Made by a program: the position numbers and the translations under genes. Positions 24,922 through 33,346 of a stretch of 64,000 bases of DNA are shown piece by piece. This stretch comes from UBA7887 sp964408735. Lineage in GTDB: Bacteria; Pseudomonadota; Alphaproteobacteria; UBA7887. The notes beneath the pieces are model-generated. The model did not search any database and was not told where the DNA came from. It was given only the letters and a program-made list of their open reading frames with translations. Positions within the stretch are counted from its first letter, which is position 1, and each line of letters opens with the position of its first letter. Location of the stretch: the NCBI GenBank assembly GCA_964408735.1, contig CAYPAX010000003.1:1-64000 (forward strand), given 5' to 3'.

Positions 24922-27438
24922 ATGCGACGCGCCCATGGCGGACCTTACGGGGAACACACGAGCGGCCGACTGACCGCCGTTCTCGGCCCCACCAATACCG
25001 GCAAGACCCATCTCGCGGTCGAGCGCATGCTCGGCCACAGTTCCGGCATGATCGGCTGCCCGCTGCGCCTGCTGGCGCGCGAGATCTATGACCGCGTGGT
25101 GGCGGCGCGCGGCAGCGGCCAGGTGGCGCTGATCACCGGCGAGGAGCGCATCGTGCCGGCGCGGCCGCGATATTGGGTCTGCACGGTCGAATCGATGCCG
25201 CTCGACCAGCGCGTCGAGTTCCTCGCCGTCGACGAGGTTCAGCTTGCCGCCGACCCTGAGCGCGGTCATGTCTTCACCGACCGGCTGTTGCGCGCCCGCG
25301 GGCTGTCCGAGACCATGTTTCTCGGCGCCGGCACCATGGCACCGTTGCTGGCGCGGCTGGTACCCGGGCTCGAATTCATCAGCCGGCCGCGCTTTTCCAC
25401 CCTCAGTCATAGCGGCGCGCGCAAGATCATGCGCCTGCCCCGGCGCAGTGCCGTGGTCACCTTCTCGGCCTCCGAGGTCTACCGCATTGCCGAGCTGCTG
25501 CGCCGTTTCCGCGGCGGCGCGGCGGTGGTCATGGGGGCGCTCAGCCCGCGCACGCGCAACGCCCAGGTAGCGCTCTACCAGGCCGGCGAGGTCGACTACC
25601 TGGTCGCCACCGATGCCATCGGCATGGGACTCAATCTGGCGCTCGATCATGTCGCGTTCGCCGGGGCGAGCAAGTTCGACGGCCGCGAAGCGCGCGACCT
25701 GAATCCGGCCGAGATTGCCCAGATCGCCGGCCGCGCCGGCCGCCATACCCGCGACGGCACTTTCGGCACCACCCTCGATGCGCCGGCCTTCGAGCCCGCG
25801 GTCGTGAGCGCCGTCGAGGACCATCTCTTCGAGCCGGTGCGCTCGCTGTTCTGGCGCAACGCCGACCTTGACCTTTCCTCGCTCGCCGCGCTCCTGCGCA
25901 GCCTCGAGGTGCCGCCGCCCGCGCCCGATCTTTTGCGCCCGCGCGAGGCCGAGGACGTCGCCTCCCTGCGCGCCTTGGCGACCATGGCCGACATCGCCGA
26001 CTCCGCCCGGGGCTACGATGCGGTATCGCTGTTGTGGGAGGTCTGCCGCATCCCGGATTTCCGCAAGACCATGGCGGACGAGCATTTCCAGCTGCTGGCG
26101 GCGATCTACCGGCATCTGATGAGCGGCGACGGTGTGCTGCCCGAGGCCTGGGTCGGGCGCATGGTCGACCAGCTCGACCGCAGCGACGGCGATATCGACG
26201 GCTTGGCCACGCGCATCGCCCATGTGCGCACCTGGAACTACATCGCCCAGCGCCCGCACTGGGTGGCCGAGCCGGGCGCCCTGCGCGAACGAGCCCGCGC
26301 CATCGAGGACAAGCTCTCGGACGCCCTGCACGAGCGTCTGACCCAACGCTTCGTCGACCGCAAGACAACGCGCCTGACCCGGCGCATGCGCGAGAACGAA
26401 AGCCTGATCGCGGCCATCAAGCGCAGTGGCGAGGTGGTGGTGGAAGGCGAATATGTCGGCCAGCTGCTGGGCTTCGACCTGGTGCCGGACGACGCTGAGA
26501 CCTGGCGCCAGAGCCGTACCTTGCGCGCCGCCGTGCGGGGCGCGCTGGCGCCGGAGATTAGCAAGCGTGCCGGCAGCCTGGTCTCTGACGGCGACGAGGC
26601 CTTCGCGCTGTCTGTCGACGGTACCGTGAGCTGGCGCGGCGCACCCGTAGCGCGGCTGGCAGCGGCCGCCGGCGGCCTGGCGCCGGGATTGCGCCTGCTG
26701 GTCGGCGAGCTTGTCGAGGACACCCCGCGCCGGCGCATGGAACAACGCCTCGCCGCCTGGCTTGGCGGACATATCGCCGAGGTGCTGGCACCGTTGTGGC
26801 GGGCTCGCGACGCCGACCTCGGCGGGCCTGCGCGCGGCGTCGTCTTCCAGCTTACCGAAGGTTTCGGCTGTGTTGCGCGCAGCGATGTCGACGAGCAGAT
26901 CGGCGCCCTCGAAGACACTGATCGCAAGGCCTTGGCATCGCTCGGGATCCGCATGGGGCGCGATACGGTCTTTGTTGCCGCCTTGCTCAAGCCGAAGCCG
27001 ATGGCTCTGCGCGGCCTGCTCTGGTGCACTGCCAATGGCGAAGTACCCCTCGAGACACCGGACGGGCGGGTCTCGCTGACCGATGACAAGACGCTGCCGG
27101 ACGGCTTCGTCGCGGCCATTGGCTATCGCCGGGTTGGCCCGCTATTGATTCGCGTAGACATGTTCGAGCGCTTCGCCGCCGAGCTGCGCCGCCGCGCCCG
27201 CAAGGGACCGGTGGCAGCGGACGCCGCCCTGCTCAATATCGCCGGCTGTACGGCTGAGCACTTCGACGGTGTCGCAAGAGCGCTCGGCTATCGCCGCGAG
27301 GAAGGCGAGGACGGCGTGTCCTATGTGGCGCCGCCTCGCCAGCGTAGCGCAAAACGCCGCAAGGCGGGTCGCCGGGCCCCTGCACCCACGGCCTCGCCCT
27401 TTGCCGTGCTCGGTACGCTGAAGCGGAGCGGCCGGTGA
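24922..27438 (+). CDS. Suv3-like SF2 RNA helicase
   Basis: 838 aa. Walker A is GPTNTGKTHLAVERML and the DEVQ box lies in LAVDEVQLAADPERGHVF. Motif III region is FLGAGTM, motif V is ATDAIGMGLNLALDHVAF and motif VI is QIAGRAGRHTRDGTFGTT. These match the bacterial Suv3/SUPV3L1-like helicases common in alphaproteobacteria. The C-terminus ends in a basic tail. Its stop overlaps the GTG start of the S4 gene, a conserved pairing that suggests a shared RNA role. Confidence 0.9.
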   Translation: MRRAHGGPYGEHTSGRLTAVLGPTNTGKTHLAVERMLGHSSGMIGCPLRLLAREIYDRVVAARGSGQVALITGEERIVPARPRYWVCTVESMPLDQRVEFLAVDEVQLAADPERGHVFTDRLLRARGLSETMFLGAGTMAPLLARLVPGLEFISRPRFSTLSHSGARKIMRLPRRSAVVTFSASEVYRIAELLRRFRGGAAVVMGALSPRTRNAQVALYQAGEVDYLVATDAIGMGLNLALDHVAFAGASKFDGREARDLNPAEIAQIAGRAGRHTRDGTFGTTLDAPAFEPAVVSAVEDHLFEPVRSLFWRNADLDLSSLAALLRSLEVPPPAPDLLRPREAEDVASLRALATMADIADSARGYDAVSLLWEVCRIPDFRKTMADEHFQLLAAIYRHLMSGDGVLPEAWVGRMVDQLDRSDGDIDGLATRIAHVRTWNYIAQRPHWVAEPGALRERARAIEDKLSDALHERLTQRFVDRKTTRLTRRMRENESLIAAIKRSGEVVVEGEYVGQLLGFDLVPDDAETWRQSRTLRAAVRGALAPEISKRAGSLVSDGDEAFALSVDGTVSWRGAPVARLAAAAGGLAPGLRLLVGELVEDTPRRRMEQRLAAWLGGHIAEVLAPLWRARDADLGGPARGVVFQLTEGFGCVARSDVDEQIGALEDTDRKALASLGIRMGRDTVFVAALLKPKPMALRGLLWCTANGEVPLETPDGRVSLTDDKTLPDGFVAAIGYRRVGPLLIRVDMFERFAAELRRRARKGPVAADAALLNIAGCTAEHFDGVARALGYRREEGEDGVSYVAPPRQRSAKRRKAGRRAPAPTASPFAVLGTLKRSGR

Positions 27439-27797
27439 GCGAGAGCCTGCGCCTCGACAAGTGGCTGTGGTATGCGCGCTTTCTCAAATCGCGCAGTCTG
27501 GCCAGCAAGCTCTGCGCCGGCGGGCGCGTGCGCATCAACCGCCGGCCGGTGGACAAGGCCAGCGCGCAAGTGCGGATGGGAGACGTGCTGACCTTCCCGC
27601 TCGGGCCCCGCATCCGCGTCGTGCGCATCGCCGCGCTTGGCAGCCGCCGAGGCCCTGCTGCGGAAGCGCAGACGCTATACGAGGATCTGTCCGAGCCGAT
27701 CGCCGAACAGCCGAAGGCGCCGATATCGCGTTCCCGCGGCAGCGGTCGCCCGACCAAGGCCGACCGCCGCGCCCTCGACCGCCTGCAAGGCAACTGA
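27435..27797 (+). CDS. S4-domain RNA-binding protein (Hsp15-like)
   Basis: 120 aa. The S4 domain begins LRLDKWLWYARFLKSRSLAS and continues GRVRINRRPVDKASAQVRMG. A basic C-terminal tail (SRGSGRPTKADRRALDRL) matches Hsp15. In E. coli Hsp15 rescues stalled 50S subunits carrying nascent chains after heat stress. It starts with GTG, coupled to the helicase. Confidence 0.9.
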   Translation: MSESLRLDKWLWYARFLKSRSLASKLCAGGRVRINRRPVDKASAQVRMGDVLTFPLGPRIRVVRIAALGSRRGPAAEAQTLYEDLSEPIAEQPKAPISRSRGSGRPTKADRRALDRLQGN

Positions 27798-27809
27798 CAC
27801 CAATTGATA

Positions 27810-28166
27810 TCAGCGCTCCTCGGCGATGTTGGCGACGATATTGACGATATAGGTGGTCGTCACTTCGCCGTCGGGCCGGATGCGGCAGACGACGTCGTAG
27901 AAGGCACCGCTCTCGGGCGGTTCGATATGCACCACCTCGTCGCAGCGCTGGCCGATGACGCCGAGCGCACTGGCCACTGTCCTGTAAACCGATTCCATGC
28001 TGTCGGGGGTCTCGATGTGCTCGGGTCGAACCGCGAAGCCGATACCGGCATTGATTCCGAAAGCGACCAGCTCGCGCATTTGCCGCTCGGTCAAGTGCTG
28101 GTCCGCCTGCGCCGCCGCCGTGCTCAGCATGGCGGCGGTCACGGCTATGATGGTTAAATTCCGCAT
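27810..28166 (-). CDS. Small secreted protein of unknown function
   Basis: 118 aa. A clear signal peptide (MRNLTIIAVTAAMLSTAAAQ) precedes an acidic mature part of about 95 residues with two cysteines (GQRCDEVV and DVVCRIRP). No family is recognised. An inverted repeat encloses its ribosome site (see 28167-28196). It lies between the S4 gene (convergent) and rpoH. Confidence 0.65.
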   Translation of the reverse strand: MRNLTIIAVTAAMLSTAAAQADQHLTERQMRELVAFGINAGIGFAVRPEHIETPDSMESVYRTVASALGVIGQRCDEVVHIEPPESGAFYDVVCRIRPDGEVTTTYIVNIVANIAEER

Positions 28167-28196
28167 GGCGCCTTCCTTATACCAATTGGAGGCGCC
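28167..28196 (-). promoter_or_regulatory. Hairpin around the ribosome site of the secreted-protein gene
   Basis: Arms GGCGCCT and AGGCGCC (28190-28196 and 28167-28173 read on the minus strand) enclose a loop with AAGGAA, the probable Shine-Dalgarno sequence, directly before the ATG at 28166. It also sits 16 bases past the rpoH stop. It could influence translation of the downstream gene or mark the rpoH 3' end; no T-run follows, so it is not a standard terminator. Confidence 0.4.
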
Positions 28197-28211
28197 GAGG
28201 GAATGCCTTGC

Positions 28212-29114
28212 TCAGACCTCCGCCAGCACCTCGGCGCGGGCTTCGGCCTGTTCGGCGAGGCTGTCGCGGATCGCCTTCTGCACCTTTTCGAAGGCGCGCA
28301 CCTCGATCTGGCGCACGCGCTCGCGGCTGACGCCATAGACCTGGCTGAGCTGCTCCAGGGTCTGCGGGTCTTCGGCGAGGCGTCGGGCAGTGAAGATGTG
28401 GCGCTCGCGGTCGTTCAGCGCGCCCATCGCTTCAGCCAGCATGGCGCGGCGCTGTTTCAGCTCCTCGTCCGCGGCGTAGCGGGTTTCCTGGTCTTCTTCC
28501 TTGTCGACCAGCCAGTCGATCCACTCGCCGTCGCCATCGACCTTGAGCGGCGCGTTGAGGGAATGGTCGGCGCTGGCCATGCGGCGGTTCATGCTGACCA
28601 CCTCGGCCTCGGGCACCGACAGGCGCCGGGCGATCTCGCTGACGGTCTCGTCGGGCAGATCGCCGTCGTCTATGGCCTGCAATTGGCCCTTGAGCTTGCG
28701 CAAATTGAAGAACAGTTTCTTCTGGGCCGCCGTGGTGCCCATCTTCACGAGCGACCATGAATGCAGGATGTATTCCTGGATCGAAGCGCGAATCCACCAC
28801 ATGGCATAGGTCGCAAGGCGGAAGCCACGGTCGGGGTCGAAGCGCTTGACCGCCTGCATCATGCCGACATTGCCTTCGGAGATCAGCTCGCTGACGGGCA
28901 GGCCGTAGCCGCGATAGCCCATGGCGATCTTCGCCACCAAGCGCAAATGGCTGGTCACCAGCTTGTGGGCCGCGTCGATGTCGTCGTGCTCGTGCCAACG
29001 CCGGGCGAGCATGTACTCTTCCTCGTGGCTGAGCATGGGGAAACGGCGAATTTCCTCGAGATAGCGGGACAACCCGCCTTCCGAAGAGACCGTTGGGAGC
29101 TTCATGGCGACCAT
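28212..29114 (-). CDS. rpoH: Heat-shock sigma factor sigma-32
   Basis: 300 aa. Region 2 is GNVGMMQAVKRFDPDRGFRL with the -10-reading AMWWIRASIQEYI. The RpoH box region follows (SWSLVKMGTTAAQKKLFFNL). Region 4 has LEQLSQVYGVSRERVRQIE. Directs RNA polymerase to chaperone and protease promoters. The start is ATG at 29114 or the in-frame ATG 9 bases later. A near-perfect CIRCE operator lies 43 bases upstream. Confidence 0.95.
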   Translation of the reverse strand: MVAMKLPTVSSEGGLSRYLEEIRRFPMLSHEEEYMLARRWHEHDDIDAAHKLVTSHLRLVAKIAMGYRGYGLPVSELISEGNVGMMQAVKRFDPDRGFRLATYAMWWIRASIQEYILHSWSLVKMGTTAAQKKLFFNLRKLKGQLQAIDDGDLPDETVSEIARRLSVPEAEVVSMNRRMASADHSLNAPLKVDGDGEWIDWLVDKEEDQETRYAADEELKQRRAMLAEAMGALNDRERHIFTARRLAEDPQTLEQLSQVYGVSRERVRQIEVRAFEKVQKAIRDSLAEQAEARAEVLAEV

Positions 29115-29156
29115 GGCTTGTCTACCTCCGGCGCTGTTGCGTCCTGTTCCGCGCCC

Positions 29157-29183
29157 TTAGCACTCTGCATCTTGGAGTGCTAT
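29157..29183 (-). promoter_or_regulatory. CIRCE operator (HrcA site) upstream of rpoH
   Basis: TTAGCACTC, nine spacer bases, GAGTGCTAT. This matches the CIRCE consensus TTAGCACTC-N9-GAGTGCTAA at 17 of 18 arm positions. It is between the rpoH start (29114) and rluD. Read toward rpoH, CTTGAG (29209-29214) and CCCCATATA (29181-29189) resemble a sigma-32-type promoter with a 19-base spacer, slightly long, and the -10-like part touches the CIRCE arm. HrcA binding here would repress rpoH in the absence of heat stress. Confidence 0.9.
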
Positions 29184-29254
29184 ATGGGGCTACGGATTAC
29201 GGTTGCCACTCAAGCGGCCAGGTGCGACGAGAATTTGTGCGAAACGGGGCAAAA

Positions 29255-30229
29255 TTAAGGCTTTTCCTCCGGCTTTCCGAATGATTCCAACAAGCATTTG
29301 ATATCATTGGGGAAATTCGATTGAAAATACAAGGGGCGGAGCGATAACGGATGCGTGAACCCAAGGAAATAGGCATGCAGAGCCTGGCGCGGAAAGGCGA
29401 TTGCCGCCTCGGGGGCGCCTTTTGGCGCGCCTTTGCAGCCCTGGCCATAGACCGGATCGCCCACCAGGGGACAGCCGATCTCGCGCATATGGACACGGAT
29501 CTGGTGGGTACGGCCGGTCTCCAGGCGGCAGCGCAGCAGGCTGGCGGCGCCACTGCCGAGCCGCTGTCGCACCCGATAATGCGTACGCGCGGGCTTGCCG
29601 CCCTTGGCCACCACCGTCATGCGCTTGCGGTTGCGCGGGTCGCGGCCGATATTGCCGCTCACCGAGCCCTGGTGCGGCTTCGGGGTGCCCCAGACCACGG
29701 CTGCGTAGGCGCGGGCAATGCTGTGGGCGGCGAACTGGTCGGCCAGGGCGTGATGGGCCGCATCGGTCTTGGCTGCCATCATGAGGCCGCTGGTATCCTT
29801 GTCCAGACGGTGCACGATGCCGGGGCGGCGCACGCCGCCGATACCGGACAGCGAGTCGCCGCAATGGGCCAGCAGCGCGTTGACCAGGGTGTGGTCCGGG
29901 TTGCCCGCCGCCGGATGCACGACCAGGCCGGCCGGCTTGTCGATGACGATAAGCGCCTCGTCCTCATAGACCACATCGAGCGGCATGGCCTGGGCCAGCG
30001 GTTCCGCCGCTATCGCCGGGGGCACGGTCAGCGCGACCTGCTGGCCCGGGCGCAGCGCCAGGGCCGGGTCTTTCGCCGCCATGCCGTCGACGGTGCCGTG
30101 GCCGGCAAGGATCAGGGCCTTGATGCGGCTGCGCGACAGCTCGGGCAGGCTGTCGGCCAGATAGCGGTCGAGGCGCTGGCGTGGTGCGCCGGCGGAAACC
30201 GTGCTTTGGTGGCTGTCGGGCTCGGTCAT
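29255..30229 (-). CDS. rluD: 23S rRNA pseudouridine synthase RluD-type
   Basis: 324 aa. An N-terminal S4 domain (QRLDRYLADSLPELSRSRIK) is followed by the RluA-family catalytic domain with HRLDKDTSGLMMAAKT, where the Asp is the catalytic nucleophile, and later GRTHQIRVHMREIGCPLVGD. It modifies uridines in helix 69 in E. coli. It is divergent from DUF6476 across only 26 bases. Confidence 0.92.
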   Translation of the reverse strand: MTEPDSHQSTVSAGAPRQRLDRYLADSLPELSRSRIKALILAGHGTVDGMAAKDPALALRPGQQVALTVPPAIAAEPLAQAMPLDVVYEDEALIVIDKPAGLVVHPAAGNPDHTLVNALLAHCGDSLSGIGGVRRPGIVHRLDKDTSGLMMAAKTDAAHHALADQFAAHSIARAYAAVVWGTPKPHQGSVSGNIGRDPRNRKRMTVVAKGGKPARTHYRVRQRLGSGAASLLRCRLETGRTHQIRVHMREIGCPLVGDPVYGQGCKGAPKGAPEAAIAFPRQALHAYFLGFTHPLSLRPLYFQSNFPNDIKCLLESFGKPEEKP

Positions 30230-30255
30230 GGCCGTAACGGTATAGGATATGCCGC

Positions 30256-30543
30256 ATGAATATACAGGCTCTGAAAGCCCTGGTGATCGGCATGGGCGTG
30301 CTCATCGTCATCGGCGTCACGGTGATCGTGGTGACGGTGTTCAACCGCATCCAGGACCGCCCCGACGCCGCCGAAGAGCCGGATCGGCTCGAATTGGCGA
30401 TCCCTGAAGGCGCGACACTGCTCGAGGTGGTGCCGAACGGCCAGCGCCTGGTGTTGCGTCTGGAAACGCCTGACGGTGCCCAGGTTATGGTCGTCAACCT
30501 GCGCACGGGCGCCGTCGAGACCACACTGGTGCTGCGGCCGTGA
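30256..30543 (+). CDS. DUF6476 small membrane protein
   Basis: 95 aa. One N-terminal membrane helix (LVIGMGVLIVIGVTVIVVTV) and a small soluble domain (GATLLEVVPNGQRLVLRLET). This fits the alphaproteobacterial DUF6476 family beside rluD. Function is unknown. Its stop shares a base with the next ATG (TGATG). Confidence 0.78.
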   Translation: MNIQALKALVIGMGVLIVIGVTVIVVTVFNRIQDRPDAAEEPDRLELAIPEGATLLEVVPNGQRLVLRLETPDGAQVMVVNLRTGAVETTLVLRP

Positions 30544-30962
30544 TGCACCTGGCGGCCTCTCATCTGCGCCGGATCGAGACGGCTTGCGAGGCGGCCTATC
30601 CCGACGAGGCCTGCGGCCTGCTGGTCGGGCACTGGCAAGGCGACGTGGCCCGGGTCAGCGAGGTTCACGCCAGCGCCAATGTGGCCGAGGCCCCGCGCCG
30701 CGCTTTCGAGATCGACCCGCAGCTCCTGCTCAGCCTCTACAAGCGCCTGCGCGAAGGCGACCAGACCATGCTCGGCGTCTATCACTCCCATCCGGACAAT
30801 GATGCCCTGCCCTCGGCACGGGATCTTGAGCGCGCGTGGCAGCCGGAGCTGATCTGGCTCATAACGGCCGTGAACGACGGCCGCGCCGCAGAGACCACCG
30901 CTCATTGTCTTGTCGACGGCGCCTTTGCGCCCCTGCCGCTTTGTTTGGAGACCGCTTCGTGA
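30543..30962 (+). CDS. JAMM/MPN+ metalloprotease-like protein
   Basis: 139 aa. The zinc motif HxHx7SxxD is complete: VYHSHPDNDALPSARDLE. The preceding catalytic Glu is probably in the DEACGLLVG stretch. Prokaryotic JAMM proteins cleave isopeptide or C-terminal extensions of ubiquitin-like sulfur carriers, but no sulfur-carrier gene is adjacent. The ATG at 30543 overlaps the DUF6476 stop; a GTG 3 bases earlier is in the same frame. Confidence 0.88.
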   Translation: MHLAASHLRRIETACEAAYPDEACGLLVGHWQGDVARVSEVHASANVAEAPRRAFEIDPQLLLSLYKRLREGDQTMLGVYHSHPDNDALPSARDLERAWQPELIWLITAVNDGRAAETTAHCLVDGAFAPLPLCLETAS

Positions 30963-32002
30963 ACTTCAGATCCGACAACGAGTCGCCCGCCGCGCCTGAA
31001 ATCATGGAGGCGCTTGCCCGCGCCAACCGCGACAGCGCCCATTCCTATGGTGCCGATCGCTATACGGCAGAATTGCAGGCGCGCTTCGGCGAGCTTTTCG
31101 AAACCGATCTCACGGTCTATCCGGTGGCCACCGGTACCGCCGCCAACGCGCTCAGCCTGGGCGAGCTGGCGCCACCCTATGGGGCGGTCTACTGCTACGC
31201 GGACGCGCATATCAACGTCGACGAATGCGGCGCGCCAGAGTTCTACAGCGGCGGCGCCAAGCTGGTGGGACTGGCCGGCGAGCACGGTCGTATCGCGCCG
31301 CAAACCGTCACCGAGACCCTGGCCGCCACGGGCTATCACGGTGAGCACGAATCGGCACCCGCCGTGCTCAGCCTGACCAACGCCACAGAAGCGGGTACGA
31401 TCTACGGGCCGGCGGCAGTGGCCGCGCTCGCCGACATTGCAATAGACGCCGGCATGGCAGTGCATATGGACGGCGCCCGCTTTGCCAACGCCCTTGCCAC
31501 GCTCGGCTGCTCGCCCGCCGATCTCAGCTGGCGGGCCGGCGTCGACATGCTGTCCTTCGGCGCCACCAAGAACGGCGCCATGATGGCCGAGGCGGTGGTC
31601 GATTTCCGCCCGCCCTCGCGGCGCCCCCCACACGAGTCCCTGCGGCGGCGGCGCATGCGGGGCGGCCATCTGTTGAGCAAGATGCGCTTCCTCTCTGCGC
31701 AATTGCTCGCTTATGTCGAGGACGGCCTCTGGCTGCGCCTGGCCGGGCACGCCAATGCTGGTGCGGCGCGTCTCGGCGCAGACCTGGCGGCGCTCTCCGG
31801 GGTGCGCCTCGCCCATCCTGTCGAGGCCAACGAAGTCTTCGTTTATCTGCCCGAGCCGCTTGCCGACGCCTTGGCGGCGGCCGGCATCGAGTTTCACCGC
31901 TGGCCCGGCGAGGACGGCCTGGTCGCGCGCCTGGTGGTGCCCCATAGCGTCGATATGGCCAACATCGAGCATTTGCTCGCCATTGCAGCGGCGGCGACAT
32001 GA
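30959..32002 (+). CDS. ltaE: Low-specificity L-threonine aldolase
   Basis: 347 aa PLP enzyme that splits L-threonine or L-allo-threonine to glycine and acetaldehyde. The PLP lysine is in LSFGATKNGAMMAEA; HMDGARFANA carries the cofactor-contacting Asp. It starts at GTG 30959, overlapping the JAMM stop (GTGA), with FRSDNESPAAPEIMEAL as the usual N-terminus. It ends overlapping the rhomboid gene by 4 bases. Confidence 0.92.
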   Translation: MNFRSDNESPAAPEIMEALARANRDSAHSYGADRYTAELQARFGELFETDLTVYPVATGTAANALSLGELAPPYGAVYCYADAHINVDECGAPEFYSGGAKLVGLAGEHGRIAPQTVTETLAATGYHGEHESAPAVLSLTNATEAGTIYGPAAVAALADIAIDAGMAVHMDGARFANALATLGCSPADLSWRAGVDMLSFGATKNGAMMAEAVVDFRPPSRRPPHESLRRRRMRGGHLLSKMRFLSAQLLAYVEDGLWLRLAGHANAGAARLGADLAALSGVRLAHPVEANEVFVYLPEPLADALAAAGIEFHRWPGEDGLVARLVVPHSVDMANIEHLLAIAAAAT

Positions 32003-32625
32003 GCGAGCCGGCGTTCAATGTGCCGCCGGTCACGCTCAGGCTCTGCCTGATCCTGCTCGTCTGCTATCTGCTGAGCCTGTGGCTGGGGATCTGGCCGGGC
32101 ACGCCCGGCGGCAGGTTGGCGCTGGACGTCCAGGCCTTTCGCGGCCAGTTCGCCGAGGGCGGCAGCCTCGAGCCGTGGCTGCTGGCGGCCCTGCCGGGCC
32201 ACGCATTGCTGCATGCGGGTTTCGCCCATTTCGGCGTCAACGCCGGCATGCTGCTGGCTTTTGGCGCTGTCATCGAGCGCAGCCTGGGTGGCCGAATGCT
32301 GGTCGCCCTGGCGCTTTCGGGTGCCATCGTCGGCGGGCTTGCCATGGTCGTGCTGAGCGGTGAGGCGCCGGCCTATCTCGTCGGCGCCAGCGATGCCGTG
32401 CATGCCGTGGCGGGAGCCGCGGCCCTGCTGATGCTGCGCCTCGGCGACGAGCGCGGCCGGCGCACAGGCTTTGCCCTGCTCGCCTTCCTGATCGGCATCA
32501 ACGTGCTTTTGGCAGTGCTTGGCGACGTGGCGATGATCGGCGAGCTGCGCATTGGCTGGCAGGCCCATCTCGGCGGCCTGGCCGCCGGCCTGGCGATTGG
32601 CAGCTGGGCTATCTCAAAACGCTAA
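31999..32625 (+). CDS. Rhomboid family intramembrane protease
   Basis: 208 aa with about six membrane helices. The loop-1-like HALLHAGFAHFGVNAGML is present. The catalytic serine is probably in VGASDAVHAV, where the usual GxSG has Asp after the serine, and the catalytic histidine in WQAHLGGLAAGLAIG. It keeps the Ser/His pair but with a variant GASD motif. Its end overlaps the convergent downstream gene by 4 bases. Confidence 0.85.
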   Translation: MSEPAFNVPPVTLRLCLILLVCYLLSLWLGIWPGTPGGRLALDVQAFRGQFAEGGSLEPWLLAALPGHALLHAGFAHFGVNAGMLLAFGAVIERSLGGRMLVALALSGAIVGGLAMVVLSGEAPAYLVGASDAVHAVAGAAALLMLRLGDERGRRTGFALLAFLIGINVLLAVLGDVAMIGELRIGWQAHLGGLAAGLAIGSWAISKR

Positions 32626-33119
32626 GGAGACTCGGGCGGGTTGCCGTCTTCGTCTTCGTCGTCCGGGTGCAGCAAGGCGTTGATCTCTTCGCGCGTCAGC
32701 GACACCGAGCCGATATCCGGGTCGAAACCGGTGGTCTCCACCAGCACCTCGGTCTCGGATTCGGCGACCTGCGGCAGATCGGGCGCCTCAATGAGACGGC
32801 CGTCGCCAACCACGGTAGCTTTTTCACTGATATTGCTGTCCTTGCCGCGAACCACCTTGAAGGGCCGGCGAATGCCACTCTTGGCGATGGCCTCGAGGGC
32901 GGATTGCGCCGGGATCGAGGTGCGCTCATTGGGACTGGCATAGACGTGGTAGCGCAGCTCGTAATTGGTTTCCAGCCAGGTACGGCGGGGGAAACGCATG
33001 TCATCGAATTCGGGCTGATCGCCGAGCGAGCGCGAGATAACGCTCCGCCCGCCCTCGAAGACGATGAAGCCTTCCGGTATAGTCTGCGCGACCGGCAATT
33101 CTGCGGCGGCTGCTGCCAT
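32622..33119 (-). CDS. Protein of unknown function
   Basis: 165 aa, soluble, acidic at the C-terminus (HPDDEDEDGNPPESP). The middle contains FPRRTWLETNYELRYHVYAS and IAKSGIRRPFKVVRGKDSN. No signal peptide or membrane helix. I do not recognise a family. The ATG at 33119 is preferred to a TTG 42 bases upstream. It is convergent with the rhomboid gene. Confidence 0.6.
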   Translation of the reverse strand: MAAAAAELPVAQTIPEGFIVFEGGRSVISRSLGDQPEFDDMRFPRRTWLETNYELRYHVYASPNERTSIPAQSALEAIAKSGIRRPFKVVRGKDSNISEKATVVGDGRLIEAPDLPQVAESETEVLVETTGFDPDIGSVSLTREEINALLHPDDEDEDGNPPESP

Positions 33120-33256
33120 ATTCTCTAGCTTCTGCCATTTGCACCGCTTCTGCGATGCCAATCCTTAGGAATATAGCATACTTGGCGCTGCTTCAAGTCA
33201 GAGGCCCTTGCCCCGCCATCCGCGGGCCGCTATGTAAGGGCCTTCAGCCCGCTCAT

Positions 33257-33331
33257 GCGCCCATCGTCTAGCGGTTTAGGACACCGGCCTCTCACGCCGG
33301 AAACGGGGGTTCGATTCCCCCTGGGCGTACC
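33257..33331 (+). tRNA. tRNA-Glu (anticodon CTC)
   Basis: Full cloverleaf. The acceptor stem GCGCCCA pairs with TGGGCGT (one G-U), the anticodon stem CCGGC pairs with GCCGG around the loop CTCTCAC with anticodon CTC, and the T-arm is GGGGGTTCGATTCCCCC. The discriminator base A is followed by CC then G, so the terminal A of CCA would be added after transcription. Confidence 0.95.
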
Positions 33332-33346
33332 GAGCTTTTCAATGGC

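Noticed and set aside
24577..26772. 731-codon minus-strand frame opposite the helicase gene
   Set aside because: Same kind of codon-bias shadow; no domain recognised and the plus strand encodes a clear helicase.
27800..28189. ACCAATTG words flanking the small secreted-protein gene, considered as direct repeats of a mobile element
   Set aside because: Only eight bases, with a palindromic core likely to recur by chance, and no element-like content between them.
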